Assembly: GCF_902459525.1 (NCBI RefSeq)
Contig: NZ_LR699166.1
Coordinates: 2,244,501-2,308,500, forward strand
Length of the DNA: 64,000 nt
Reading direction: 5' to 3'
Source: Sideroxydans sp. CL21
GTDB taxonomy: Bacteria; Pseudomonadota; Gammaproteobacteria; Burkholderiales; Gallionellaceae
Positions within the stretch are counted from its first letter, which is position 1, and each line of letters opens with the position of its first letter. The position numbers were made by a program, and so were the translations under genes. Below are positions 53,252 through 62,311 of this stretch, one piece after another. The notes under the pieces are model-generated. The model searched no databases, was not told where the DNA came from, and saw only the letters and a program-made list of their open reading frames with translations.

Positions 53252-53277
53252 AAAGAGCCGCTACACAGCGGCTCTTT
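53252..53277. terminator. bidirectional Rho-independent terminator
   Basis: An 11-bp perfect stem AAAGAGCCGCT / AGCGGCTCTTT with an ACAC loop is flanked by a T-rich stretch on the plus strand (TTTAATTTATT) and on the minus strand (TTTTGTTTTGAG). It serves the mutarotase gene and the convergent efp gene. Confidence 0.9.
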
Positions 53278-53302
53278 AATTTATTGCATCGGCAAACCGG
53301 AC

Positions 53303-53860
53303 TCAGTTCGCGCGTTTTCTGAACTCGTTGGTGCGAGTGTCGATTTCGATCTTGTCGCCGATCTCAATGAATGCAGATACGGGCAACTCAAAACCGGTGT
53401 TGAGTTTGGCCGGCTTCATCACCTTGCCTGAAGTGTCGCCGCGCACGGCCGGCTCGGTGTAGATCACTTCGCGCACGATGGTATTGGGCAACTCTACCGA
53501 GATCGCCTTGTCGTTGTAGAACACCACTTCGCAAGGCATACCGTCCTCGATGTAGTTGAGCGCATCGCCCATGCATTCGGCTTCGATTTCGTACTGGTTG
53601 TACTCACCATCCATGAACACATACATCGGATCGGCAAAATAAGAATAGGTCACTTCCTTGCGATCCAGGATGATCTGGTCGAACTTGTCGTCCGCTGCAT
53701 AGACCCACTCCTTGGCGGAATCGGTCAACAGGTTTTTCATCTTCATCTTCACCACGGAACCGTTACGGCCCGAGCGACTGTATTCGGCCTTAAGGATTAC
53801 CATGGGTTCGCCGCTTACATTGATCACGTTACCGGCGCGTAGCTCTTGTGCTGTTTTCAT
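53303..53860 (-). CDS. efp: elongation factor P
   Basis: The 185-aa EF-P has the three-domain layout and the loop SRSGRNGS, which places Arg at position 32. EF-P relieves ribosome stalling at polyproline stretches; the Arg32 form is activated by EarP rhamnosylation rather than by beta-lysylation. The earP gene lies 91 bp upstream on the same strand. The start [13 protein letters not shown] is canonical. Confidence 0.97.
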   Translation of the reverse strand: MKTAQELRAGNVINVSGEPMVILKAEYSRSGRNGSVVKMKMKNLLTDSAKEWVYAADDKFDQIILDRKEVTYSYFADPMYVFMDGEYNQYEIEAECMGDALNYIEDGMPCEVVFYNDKAISVELPNTIVREVIYTEPAVRGDTSGKVMKPAKLNTGFELPVSAFIEIGDKIEIDTRTNEFRKRAN

Positions 53861-53951
53861 GTTTACTGCCCCTCAAAATTCAAGGCGCGGATTTTACCCG
53901 AATATCCGGCAAATATGCGAGATGACCGTGCAAATTTGTGGAATACCCGAG

Positions 53952-55091
53952 TTAATGAGCGTCACGGAAAAAATCCAGTAAATTCAATGAAATGTTATTT
54001 CCCGCCAGTCGCTGCGCCCAAACGACGCCATGCGCAGCCAAGGTCTTGCGCTGCTGCACGAACTGCAACCAGGCCCCGGCAATTCCCTGTCCACCGTTCC
54101 ACGCCAGCCACAAATCCTTCACCGCCTGTGCAGCTGCGGGCGGCAAACCCACCGTATAGCGCAACCGCAAGGCTTCCAGTTTTACCAGATGCACCCCGTC
54201 GTGCTGCGGATAAATCTGCCAAATGAACGACTTGGCCGCCCATTGAGCACGCACGCACGAATCCTCGCCGCGCACAAAATTGACATCGCAAGCCCACAAC
54301 AGTTCATCGTAGCGCTCCTGCTCGACGAAGGGCAGCACATGCACTCTCAGATTGCCGCGTTGCCAAATGTCGCCCGCCTTGCCGGCCTGCATCCCGAAGT
54401 AGGCCGCCACCTGCGGCAAGGAACGACCTTCCGGTAGCAGACAGGTAACGAGCTTATCCCCCTCTTCCCAGCAATCCAGCAACGCTTCCATCGCCTCGTT
54501 CTCATAGCTGAACATGGACACTCGCAACTCGCCTTCAACGCGCTGCGGCACGCCCAGGCTGCGCCAGTAGCGCTGCTGCATCCCGGCATCGGACTGGAAC
54601 GCGTCGCGTCGCGCCAGCAGATCGCGTTCCAAAAGCAGACCGCCGGTCTTCTCGGTAAAGCCGGGGAAGAAGAAATATTTGATCAATGGCAATGTCGGAT
54701 GTGGCGAAGGTAGCTTGTGACACCCCTCCACCCAGTCTTCCGCAGAGAGGTATTCCAGATTCAACCAAACCGGCTTGGGATCTCGCGCTGACATTGCTTC
54801 TATATAGGTTTGCGGCAAGCGGCAGGCAAATGCTTCGATCACCAGATCGGCTGGTTCGACAGCGGGGAAATCGGAAGTCCAGTGTCGCAACTGCACCCCG
54901 CGACAACGCTGCTCGTCTAGCCCCATATCCAACTCAGGACACAACTTGCCGAAACTGCGCAGATCGTCCACCCACAGTCGCACTGTCAGGCCGTGCTCAT
55001 TGGACAGCTGCCGCGCCAAACGCCAGCACACGCCGATGTCGCCGTAGTTATCGACCACTGTGCAGAAGATGTCGCATGACTCACTCCGCAT
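53952..55091 (-). CDS. earP: EF-P arginine-32 rhamnosyltransferase EarP
   Basis: The 379-aa GT-B glycosyltransferase has EarP signatures: DIFCTVVDNYGDIGVCWRLARQL at the N-terminus (Asp of the DN-YGD motif is catalytic), WLNLEYLSAEDW, KYFFFPGFTEKTGGLL, and ..FVRGEDSCVRAQWA AKSFIWQIYPQ. It transfers rhamnose from dTDP-rhamnose to Arg32 of EF-P. The ATG at 55091 overlaps the end of the upstream ABC permease by 11 nt, so it may be the last gene of that transcript. The extra 17 codons upstream belong to the permease reading region. Confidence 0.94.
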   Translation of the reverse strand: MRSESCDIFCTVVDNYGDIGVCWRLARQLSNEHGLTVRLWVDDLRSFGKLCPELDMGLDEQRCRGVQLRHWTSDFPAVEPADLVIEAFACRLPQTYIEAMSARDPKPVWLNLEYLSAEDWVEGCHKLPSPHPTLPLIKYFFFPGFTEKTGGLLLERDLLARRDAFQSDAGMQQRYWRSLGVPQRVEGELRVSMFSYENEAMEALLDCWEEGDKLVTCLLPEGRSLPQVAAYFGMQAGKAGDIWQRGNLRVHVLPFVEQERYDELLWACDVNFVRGEDSCVRAQWAAKSFIWQIYPQHDGVHLVKLEALRLRYTVGLPPAAAQAVKDLWLAWNGGQGIAGAWLQFVQQRKTLAAHGVVWAQRLAGNNISLNLLDFFRDAH

Positions 55092-56280
55092 GCAACGCCT
55101 CCACCGGATCGAGCCGCGCCGCGCGCAACGCCGGAGCGACACCAGCGACTAGGCCAATACTGACCGCGGTCAGCTCGGCCAGCACCGCGAACAGCCAAGG
55201 CGTGTGCACCGGCAGCGCCGGAACCAGCAGATGCAGCCCCTGCGCGATGCCGATGCCGATGACCAGTCCCATCACGCCGCCCATGGCCGAGAGCATGATG
55301 GCTTCACCCAGGAACAGCATGAGCACCTGTTTTTCTTGCGCCCCCAGCGCCCGCAGCAAGCCGATCTCAGCGGTGCGTTCGGTGACGGCCATGGTCATGA
55401 TGGTGAGGATGCCGACGGCGCCCACCAACAACGAGATGCCGCCCAGTGCGCCTACGGCGAAGGTGAGAACGTTCAACACGGAGCTCAATACCTCGAGCGC
55501 CTGCTCCTGCGAAATGGTGGTGAAGTCTTCGCGCCCATGTTTTTCTTTCAGACGCTCGGTGATGAGGCGCGTCACTGTGTTCACATCGGCGCTGGCGCGA
55601 TAACTCACGTTGATCTCCATCAGGCCCGGACGGTTGAAAAGCTCCATCGCACGGGCGGCGGGAATGAACACGGCATCATCCATGTCCATGCCGAGTATCT
55701 GTCCCTTCGGTTCCATCACGCCGATCACGCGGTAGCGTTGCCCGCCGATGCGCAGGTAGCTGCCCAACGGGTTCTGCCCGGCAAAGAGCTCCTGCCGCAC
55801 TTTCGTGCCGATTACGACCATCGCCCGCGCCTGCTCGCTATCCTCGTCGGGCCAGAACGTGCCGCTCTCCAGCTTCATCGTGAACGCCTTGGCAAAATCG
55901 TGCCCTTCACCGAATACGGTGGCGCGCCGTGTCTTGCCGTTGGCACGCATATCCGCGTTGCCCATCAATCCGGGATTGACGTTCTCGACGTAGGGCAAGT
56001 GGCGCAACGCATCGGCGTCGTCCAGCGACAAGGCCCTGACCGAGCCGATGACGCCGACATTGCCGCCCTGCGTCTGCGTCTTGCCCGGCTGTATCGTGAT
56101 GATGTTGGTACCAAATTCGGAAAATTCAGCCAGCACGAATTGATGCAGGCCGTCCCCGATGGAGGTAAGCAGAATGACCGCCGCAATGCCGATGGCAATG
56201 CCCAGTCCCGTGAGAAAGCTGCGCATCCTTGAAGTGAGGAAACTGGAAGTAGTGAGTGTCAAAAAGTCGCGGAAGTACAT
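55081..56280 (-). CDS. MacB-like ABC transporter permease (second copy)
   Basis: This 399-aa protein has one N-terminal helix, a large MacB-type periplasmic domain (residues about 45-230) and three C-terminal helices in an FtsX domain (LGGISLLVGAVGILTIMTMAVTERTAEIGLLRALGA). It forms a dimer or heterodimer with the permease encoded 3 nt upstream. The tripartite system moves substrates from the periplasm through an outer-membrane channel. No outer-membrane partner is in the window. Confidence 0.88.
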   Translation of the reverse strand: MYFRDFLTLTTSSFLTSRMRSFLTGLGIAIGIAAVILLTSIGDGLHQFVLAEFSEFGTNIITIQPGKTQTQGGNVGVIGSVRALSLDDADALRHLPYVENVNPGLMGNADMRANGKTRRATVFGEGHDFAKAFTMKLESGTFWPDEDSEQARAMVVIGTKVRQELFAGQNPLGSYLRIGGQRYRVIGVMEPKGQILGMDMDDAVFIPAARAMELFNRPGLMEINVSYRASADVNTVTRLITERLKEKHGREDFTTISQEQALEVLSSVLNVLTFAVGALGGISLLVGAVGILTIMTMAVTERTAEIGLLRALGAQEKQVLMLFLGEAIMLSAMGGVMGLVIGIGIAQGLHLLVPALPVHTPWLFAVLAELTAVSIGLVAGVAPALRAARLDPVEALHAE

Positions 56281-56283
56281 CGC

Positions 56284-57492
56284 TTATCTCCCGGCGAGTG
56301 CCGCAACTGGATCCAGCTGCGCCGCGCGCCGCGCCGGCCACACGCTGAACAGGATGCCGGTCCCAAGTGCAGTACCGCAGGCGGCGACCACCGCCCACCA
56401 AGGCGGGCTCACCGGCAGGATGGGATATATCTGCCCGATAACCATGCTTCCCGCATAGCCCAGCACCAGCCCGGCCACGCTGCCGATGCCGGACAGCAGC
56501 GCCGCTTCGGCAAAGAACAAGGCGCGTATCTGTGCGGGCGGCGCACCCAGCGCCTTGAGCAGGCCGATCTCCTTGACGCGCTGCGCCACTGCAATGAGCA
56601 TCACGTTCATGATCAGCACGCCGGCCACGGCAAGGCTGATGGCGGCGATGCCGCCCACTGCCATGGTGAGCGCGGTGAGGATGCGGTCAAAGGTGGCCAG
56701 TACGGCATCCTGCGTGATGACGGTCACGTCCTTTTCGCCGCCGTGGCGCTGGAACATGATCTGTTCCGCGTCGTGTTTGACGTCCTCGATGCTGTCGCGG
56801 TTCTTGGCCTCGACGAGGATGCGGAACAGGCCGGAAGTATTGAACAACAGGTGTGCAGACGCGACCGGCACGATGACCAACTCGTCGGTGCGCATACCCA
56901 TGGATTCGCCCTGTGAAGCCAGGATGCCGATCACGCGAAAGCGCCGGTCACCGAGGCGCACCCACTGTCCCACTGCCTGCTCGTTGCCGAACAGTTCGCG
57001 CTTCATCTGGCTGCCCAGCACGCATACCGAAGCGCTGTCATGCATGTCGCCCGGCGGCAGGAAGCGGCCGATACCGATGCTCATGTGCCTCACTGCCAGC
57101 AGGTCGGATGTGGAACCCAACACGACGACCTCGCGATTCAGCGCACCGTGCGACAGCGTGGCGGAACCGACGGTCAGCGGCGCGATGCGCCTCACGCCGC
57201 GGCTGCGCAGGAGCGCTTCGGCATCGTCCAGAGTGATCTCGCGCGGAATCTGCCCCAGCAGCATGCCGGGGCCGATACCTGCCGTTTCGGTACGCCCGGG
57301 CAGGACGATCACGAGGTTGGTGCCGAGCGAAGCGAATTGGTTGACCACGTAGAGTCGAGCGCCCTCACCCAACGCGGTGAGTACTACCACCGCCGCAACA
57401 CCGATGGCCATCGCCAGGATCATGAGCAGCGTGCGTGTCGGGCTGCCGCGCAGGCTGCCGGAGGCGAACTGGATCGTGTCGGCGAGTTTCAT
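56284..57492 (-). CDS. MacB-like ABC transporter permease (first copy)
   Basis: This 402-aa protein has the same architecture as its neighbour: a helix, a periplasmic MacB-PCD domain and an FtsX domain (IAAISLAVAGVLIMNVMLIAVAQRVKEIGLLKALGAPP). The two permeases are clearly paralogous, from a tandem duplication. Its start overlaps the ATPase stop as ATGA. Whether they form a heterodimer is inferred from their conserved pairing and different sequences. Confidence 0.88.
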   Translation of the reverse strand: MKLADTIQFASGSLRGSPTRTLLMILAMAIGVAAVVVLTALGEGARLYVVNQFASLGTNLVIVLPGRTETAGIGPGMLLGQIPREITLDDAEALLRSRGVRRIAPLTVGSATLSHGALNREVVVLGSTSDLLAVRHMSIGIGRFLPPGDMHDSASVCVLGSQMKRELFGNEQAVGQWVRLGDRRFRVIGILASQGESMGMRTDELVIVPVASAHLLFNTSGLFRILVEAKNRDSIEDVKHDAEQIMFQRHGGEKDVTVITQDAVLATFDRILTALTMAVGGIAAISLAVAGVLIMNVMLIAVAQRVKEIGLLKALGAPPAQIRALFFAEAALLSGIGSVAGLVLGYAGSMVIGQIYPILPVSPPWWAVVAACGTALGTGILFSVWPARRAAQLDPVAALAGR

Positions 57493-58169
57493 TTTGCCTG
57501 CGGGTTGTCGGAAATGATGCGCCCGTCGAGCATATGTATCTGGCGCCTGGCCCGCGCACCGATCTCGGCGTCGTGGGTCACTACTACAAGGGTGATGCCC
57601 CGATCCATCAAACCTTCCAGCAGCTTGAGCACATCCCAGCCGGTAGTGCGATCCAGATTGCCGGTGGGTTCGTCGGCCAACAGCACGGTCGGGTTCATCA
57701 CGGTGGCTCGCGCGATAGCAACGCGCTGGCGTTGACCGCCCGAGAGTTGGTCGGGCCGGTGATCGGCGCGCTCCGACAGGCCGTAATTCTGCATCAACAC
57801 CTGTACGCGTGCCTTGCGCTCCTCGGCCGGAACGCCTGCCAGGATCATCGGCAACTCGACGTTCTGCGCTGCAGTGAGTCGCGGTACCAGATGGAACGAC
57901 TGGAACACGAAGCCGATCTTGTCGCGGCGCACGTTCGCCTGCTGCTCGTCGCTCAAGTCGGTGACGTTGCCTTCATCCAGCAGATAAGTGCCGGAAGTTG
58001 GCCGGTCGAGCAGTCCCAGCAGGTTGAGCAGGGTAGATTTGCCGGAGCCGGACGGCCCCATGATGGATACGTATTCGCTGGCATCCAGGCGCAGGTTGAT
58101 GTCGCGCAGCGCGGCGACTTGCTGGTCGCCTACGGTGAAGGTGCGGCAGACATTCTGCAACTCGATCAT
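57489..58169 (-). CDS. MacB-like ABC transporter ATP-binding protein
   Basis: The 226-aa ATPase has Walker A (GPSGSGKST), Q-loop (GFVFQSFHLVPRL), signature LSGGQRQR, Walker B (VLLADEPTGNLD) and switch His (VVTHD). The LolD/MacB subfamily drives mechanotransmission export without moving substrate through the inner membrane. The ATG at 58169 overlaps the adaptor stop (ATGA), excluding a longer in-frame start. It precedes both permeases. Confidence 0.92.
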   Translation of the reverse strand: MIELQNVCRTFTVGDQQVAALRDINLRLDASEYVSIMGPSGSGKSTLLNLLGLLDRPTSGTYLLDEGNVTDLSDEQQANVRRDKIGFVFQSFHLVPRLTAAQNVELPMILAGVPAEERKARVQVLMQNYGLSERADHRPDQLSGGQRQRVAIARATVMNPTVLLADEPTGNLDRTTGWDVLKLLEGLMDRGITLVVVTHDAEIGARARRQIHMLDGRIISDNPQAK

Positions 58170-59347
58170 ATCGCGCGCTTGGCTGCTTCCGGCACGACGC
58201 GCGCCCCGGCTTTGACTCCCTCCCGATCCAGCGAGGACACGATCCTGTCGCCTTCCTCCAGGCCGGAGGTTACCTCGACATATTCCCAACTGGACAATCC
58301 GGTCGTAACCTTGCGCGCTTCCAGTACACCGTTGCCGCCGAACAACAGCACTTTGTTGCCTTCCATCAGCGTCTGGGTCGGAATGCGCAGCACATGGTCG
58401 CGCACATCGTAGATGATTTCGACATCGGCGCTGTAACCCACCAGCAGATTGTCTTTCGCGGCAAGCTTGTCGAACTCGACCTCCACTTCGACGGTGCGCG
58501 CCTGTTTCTCCAGATCGAGCACATACGGTGCGATGCGCCTGACCTTGCCGCCAAAAGTGCGCCCCTTGATCGCATCCAGCGTGATGCGGCTAAGCTGCCC
58601 GACCTTTATTTTGGAAGCATCCACCTCGTCGATGGGCGCGCTCACGTACATGCAACTGTCATCGATCAGATCGATAGCCGGCAAGGTCGGAATGCCGGGA
58701 GGTGACGGCGTGGCGTATTCGCCCAGTTCGCCGCTGATGTCGGCCACCACGCCGTCGAACGGTGCCCGCAAAACCATGCGATCCAGCCCGGCCCGGGCCA
58801 GCGCGATGCGAGATTTGCTCTGTTCGATGTCGCCGCGCGCGGCCTCGCAGGAAGCCTTGCGCGATGCGGCATCGCTGACTGCCTTATCCAATAGCTGCGA
58901 GGAAATGAATCCCTTGTTCTTCAGTTCCTGCGAACGATCCGCCTCGCGCTGCGCCGCTTCGGCCAGCGTACATACCTCCTGCACGTGCGTCACCGAAGTC
59001 TTAAGCTGCTCCTGCGCCAGTCTTTCCTGCGCACGCAGATCGTTATCCCATAATTCCAGCAGCACCTGCCCCTTGCGCACACGCTGCCCTTTTTTCACCA
59101 GCAGCCCGGATATCTGTCCGCCAGCGGGCGGCGACATCTTGGCGCGGCGGCAAGCGTTCACCGTACCCGCTCGGGTGTTGCTGACCGACGCCTCCACCGT
59201 GCCGCGCTCCACCTTTTGCAGCACCACCGGGATCGGTTTGCTGCGCGAGAGGTAAGCGACGCCGCCCATCAGGGTGACGACGATGACGACGATGAGTGCG
59301 ATTTTTGCGTAATGGGAAGAAGCCTTGCCAAGTTGCGGGAAAGTCAT
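58166..59347 (-). CDS. MacA/HlyD-like efflux periplasmic adaptor
   Basis: The 393-aa adaptor has an N-terminal membrane anchor (IALIVVIVVTLMGGVAYL), a lipoyl half-motif pair, a coiled-coil hairpin (residues about 105-190), and beta-barrel and membrane-proximal domains. It links the inner-membrane ABC complex to an outer-membrane channel. It begins the operon adaptor-ATPase-permease-permease-earP. The tRNA-Thr gene ends only 41 bp upstream with no terminator in between. Confidence 0.9.
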   Translation of the reverse strand: MTFPQLGKASSHYAKIALIVVIVVTLMGGVAYLSRSKPIPVVLQKVERGTVEASVSNTRAGTVNACRRAKMSPPAGGQISGLLVKKGQRVRKGQVLLELWDNDLRAQERLAQEQLKTSVTHVQEVCTLAEAAQREADRSQELKNKGFISSQLLDKAVSDAASRKASCEAARGDIEQSKSRIALARAGLDRMVLRAPFDGVVADISGELGEYATPSPPGIPTLPAIDLIDDSCMYVSAPIDEVDASKIKVGQLSRITLDAIKGRTFGGKVRRIAPYVLDLEKQARTVEVEVEFDKLAAKDNLLVGYSADVEIIYDVRDHVLRIPTQTLMEGNKVLLFGGNGVLEARKVTTGLSSWEYVEVTSGLEEGDRIVSSLDREGVKAGARVVPEAAKRAI

Positions 59348-59388
59348 TGCTGCTCCTGACTGTTCGCTGCCGTGATGGAACTGGAGGG

Positions 59389-59464
59389 TGGTGCCGATGA
59401 CCGGAATCGAACTGGTGACCTACGCGTTACGAGTGCGTTGCTCTACCAACTGAGCTACATCGGC
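59389..59464 (-). tRNA. tRNA-Thr (anticodon CGT)
   Basis: The minus-strand sequence folds as a tRNA: acceptor GCCGATG/CATCGGC, D-arm with AGTTGGTA, anticodon loop CTCGTAA (CGT at 34-36), TTCGATTCC T-loop, discriminator A and an encoded CCA end. The CGU anticodon reads ACG threonine codons, as in E. coli thrW, to which it is similar. The coordinates include CCA. Confidence 0.95.
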
Positions 59465-59476
59465 GTTCCGGCGCGG

Positions 59477-59506
59477 ATTATAAGCGGAGAGCCTTCATTG
59501 CGGCAA
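59477..59506 (-). promoter_or_regulatory. sigma-70 promoter of the tRNA-Thr gene
   Basis: The minus strand has TTGCCG, 18 nt, TATAAT, with the -10 ending 12 nt before the tRNA 5' end. A CGCGCCGG discriminator-like GC stretch lies between, as in stringently controlled stable RNA promoters. It sits right after the thiO stop. Confidence 0.75.
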
Positions 59507-59509
59507 CGC

Positions 59510-60550
59510 TTAATGCCAAAGATATGGTGCAACATCGAATGGTTGCGGCGTTCCATTGATCACATTCAACAGTACCTCGACACTCGCCGGTGACATGGTT
59601 ATGCCATAACGGAAATGACCGCTGTTGATGTAAAGATTGGGCAAATTCGGATGGCGTCCGATGGTAGGAATGTTGTCCGGCGAACCCGGGCGCAAGCCCG
59701 CCCAGTGCCGGATGACAGGCATATCGCGCAAGGCCGGCAGCAGCCCGATCGCACGCCGCAGCAACATTGTGCGCGCTTCCTCGGTCGTACTTTTGTCAAA
59801 ACCGGCATCTTCCAGCGTACTGCCCACCAGCAAGTGACCATCACGGCGCGGAATCAGGTACAGGTCTTTTTGCAGCATGATGTGCGGCAGGGGCGGCGCA
59901 TCGAACTTGAACAGCAACATCTGTCCCCGTATCGGCTTGATATCGGCCTGCAAGGCATGTTCGCCCAGCAGCACTTTGCTCCATGCTCCCGCAGTAACGA
60001 TGTACGCATCCGCGCTGAAGCTGCCCTGCGTCGTCACGAGTTGACTGACCCGCCCTGCTTCCTCGACGATCTGTTTTACCTCGCACTGCTCGACGATACG
60101 TCCGCCAAGTTGCTCCACCCGTGCTCGCAAGGCTTGCATCAAACGCGGATTGCGCACTTGGGCAATATCCGGCAAAAGCATGCCGTCATCTTGCATTTCC
60201 ATATTCACGCCATGTGCTGCACACCATTTCTGCGCAACCTGAACATCGGACGGCGGCAACACCAGCATGCCGCTGCGTTGATATTCCGGATCAATGCCGG
60301 TCGTTTGGTATAGCGCCCCGGCGAAACCGCCGAACAGAGCCATGCCGCGCAGCGCCAGCCGGTTCACCTCGTCGGGATAGTCCCAAAGGCACAAAGGCGA
60401 AAGTATTCCACCGCCTGCCCAGGATGATTCCCGCCCGGCCAAACCGCGCTCCAGCACTGTCACTTCTGCACCTTGCCGCAACAAACCTTCTGCCGAAGCC
60501 AGCCCCAGCGCCCCTGCACCGATCACTACAAACTTAGAATTCAAAATCAC
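59510..60550 (-). CDS. thiO: glycine oxidase / FAD-dependent amine oxidase
   Basis: The 346-aa DAO-family flavoenzyme has the FAD motif VIGAGALGLASAEGLLRQGAEVTVLERG, a SSWAGGGILSPLCLWDYP segment close to other ThiO proteins, and the C-terminal HWAGLRPGSPDNIPTIG and FRYGITMSPASVEVL. It makes the imino-glycine unit for the thiazole of thiamine. No thiG/thiS is adjacent here. The GTG start at 60550 follows AAGGAAAA. Confidence 0.9.
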   Translation of the reverse strand: MILNSKFVVIGAGALGLASAEGLLRQGAEVTVLERGLAGRESSWAGGGILSPLCLWDYPDEVNRLALRGMALFGGFAGALYQTTGIDPEYQRSGMLVLPPSDVQVAQKWCAAHGVNMEMQDDGMLLPDIAQVRNPRLMQALRARVEQLGGRIVEQCEVKQIVEEAGRVSQLVTTQGSFSADAYIVTAGAWSKVLLGEHALQADIKPIRGQMLLFKFDAPPLPHIMLQKDLYLIPRRDGHLLVGSTLEDAGFDKSTTEEARTMLLRRAIGLLPALRDMPVIRHWAGLRPGSPDNIPTIGRHPNLPNLYINSGHFRYGITMSPASVEVLLNVINGTPQPFDVAPYLWH

Positions 60551-61029
60551 TTTTCCTTAATTGCCGACGGCATGAAACCATCGCAGCAACCATAGCTACG
60601 TCTTGTTCTGGCTTTAATTTCACAACTTTCCGAAGTAGCGCCTGATATTTGACAAAGACACTTCGTTGATCGAGCTCATGGTCACCCTATCCCCCTCAAC
60701 ATTCCTATTTCGAGCGCACATGTATTACTTCACTTGATGGAGGATTGCTTGCACAAACCCTAAATTTGCTTGTGAGCCAGCAAGACTTTGAGACTATCGT
60801 TCAGAACGACGGACTTTACTCCTGACTTTAGGAGGGCGGTCGATATCGGAACATGCTGAGCCCTATTGTAACCACTTCATGCCAAAAATCAGCATCGGTG
60901 ACATATACAGTGTTTGCCATCAACCGCCCATCCTCAAAAAGCAGCCTTTTGTCGTAAATACTTTTGACCTAGCGATTGAAAAGGCTAGACTTTGTGCCAA
61001 TTATGGACCGGGGCTGTAGCAGAAGAATA
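60551..61029. other. intergenic region between thiO and the minor-pilin operon
   Basis: No gene is supported in these 479 bp. The stretch probably holds promoters for both directions, but I see no consensus element I would call. The region shifts to lower GC towards the pilin genes. Confidence 0.5.
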
Positions 61030-61701
61030 ATGCATACCATTACGACACCATTGTTGCTGCATCCACAGAACCGTCGCAGGGCCGTGTTGCCTTTGAACGT
61101 TTACTCTCAGTCCAGTGCAAATGTTGGGGCCGGTTTCACATTGATTGAAGTCTTGGTTGTTATTGCCGTTGCAGCCATTTTGATGTCCATTGCGCTACCG
61201 AATCTTGCAAACTTCATTGCAAATGCCCGTACCTCAACCGCCGCCAACGATCTGGTCAGCGACCTGATGTTTACCCGCAGTCTGGCTTCTTCGAATCAAT
61301 ATCCAGCGATTGTCTGTCCTCCGTCGAATGCCCCGACAGCGAATACTTCATGCGCCGCTACAGTCTCATGTTCGACCACCCCAAACGACTGGATATTTCT
61401 GGGCCGGATCGTATTCATAGACGTAAATTTAAATGGAAAATGCGATGGCAACGAGACAATAATCAGGTACACCGCCCCCACGCTGACGCCTGACACATCT
61501 GGAGCATTGACATCGATTGTGCCGAACTTTACCGGCAATCCAAATAACTGGCTTGCTTTCAATCCATACGGAGCGATGATCAATCCTGGCGGAGCAATAA
61601 CATCGGGAAACTTCAAGCTTTGTGTTAAAGGTGCCAGCCAGTGCAGGCAGATCTCGATTGATTTCAGCGGTCGGCCATCGGTCACGAAAGTGCCATGGTG
61701 A
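61030..61701 (+). CDS. fimT: GspH/FimT-family minor pseudopilin
   Basis: The 223-aa prepilin has a type III signal: processing site G/FTLIEV with Glu+5 in the hydrophobic helix FTLIEVLVVIAVAAILMSIALP. The globular domain of about 150 aa has four cysteines. The leader of about 38 residues before the cleavage site is long; the ATG at 61030 is the best start, but an upstream codon (60976) and downstream GTG are possible. FimT/GspH proteins sit at the pilus tip; FimT is linked to DNA uptake. First gene of the minor pilin cluster. Confidence 0.85.
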   Translation: MHTITTPLLLHPQNRRRAVLPLNVYSQSSANVGAGFTLIEVLVVIAVAAILMSIALPNLANFIANARTSTAANDLVSDLMFTRSLASSNQYPAIVCPPSNAPTANTSCAATVSCSTTPNDWIFLGRIVFIDVNLNGKCDGNETIIRYTAPTLTPDTSGALTSIVPNFTGNPNNWLAFNPYGAMINPGGAITSGNFKLCVKGASQCRQISIDFSGRPSVTKVPW

Positions 61702-61729
61702 TCGACAGACAACTTCAGGAAAAAACTTC

Positions 61730-62311
61730 ATGCCTTCCATGAATACCATGCCTGTCAAAGCAAAAGGATTTTCACTGGTTGAAGTCCTGGTGACCTTGCT
61801 CGTCGTCTCGATTGGAATCTTCAGCATACTGGCGGTGATCACCGTCAGCCTTCAGATGAATTCATCGTCCGTCTACCGGACCATCGCGTCACAGCAAGCC
61901 TACGCGATGGCCGAAATGCTGCGAGCCAATCCCACCACCACCGGAACGATTAATTCAACAGTGGCAGTGACTTTTGCAAACCCGGGAACGGGAGCTACCA
62001 GCACAAGCTGCTGGAATTCCACAGGATGTACCCGTAATTTTTATCTCAACACAATGATCGATGCATGGAACAAACAATTGGCGGCGGTACTGCCTTCCGG
62101 TGCAGGTACCGTCTGCCAGGACGCCACGCCGAGTGACGGCAGCCCAACAAGTTGGGCATGCGATAACGGATTGTATGCCCCCTACGTCGTCAAGGTATGC
62201 TGGAACGAATCGCGCATTGCCGCATCATCCTCCGTCCCCACAGCAGGTTCAGGCGTTGGCAGCGTAATATCCGGAGGGGGAGGATTGCTATGCACCTATA
62301 CCAACCTGTGA
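61730..62311 (+). CDS. pilV: type IV pilus minor pilin PilV
   Basis: The 193-aa prepilin has the processing site G/FSLVEV in KAKGFSLVEVLVTLLVVSIGIFSILAVI, and the PilV pattern QQAYAMAEMLRANP. It forms part of the tip complex that primes pilus assembly. The start at 61730 follows CAGGAAAAAA and lies 28 nt after fimT; an ATG 9 nt later is an alternative. It overlaps pilW by 22 nt. Confidence 0.88.
   Translation: MPSMNTMPVKAKGFSLVEVLVTLLVVSIGIFSILAVITVSLQMNSSSVYRTIASQQAYAMAEMLRANPTTTGTINSTVAVTFANPGTGATSTSCWNSTGCTRNFYLNTMIDAWNKQLAAVLPSGAGTVCQDATPSDGSPTSWACDNGLYAPYVVKVCWNESRIAASSSVPTAGSGVGSVISGGGGLLCTYTNL

Noticed and set aside
59372-59593. Short plus-strand frame over the tRNA-Thr gene
   Set aside because: Its protein (DDRNRTGDLRVTSALLYQLSY) is the familiar translation of a tRNA complement, not a gene.
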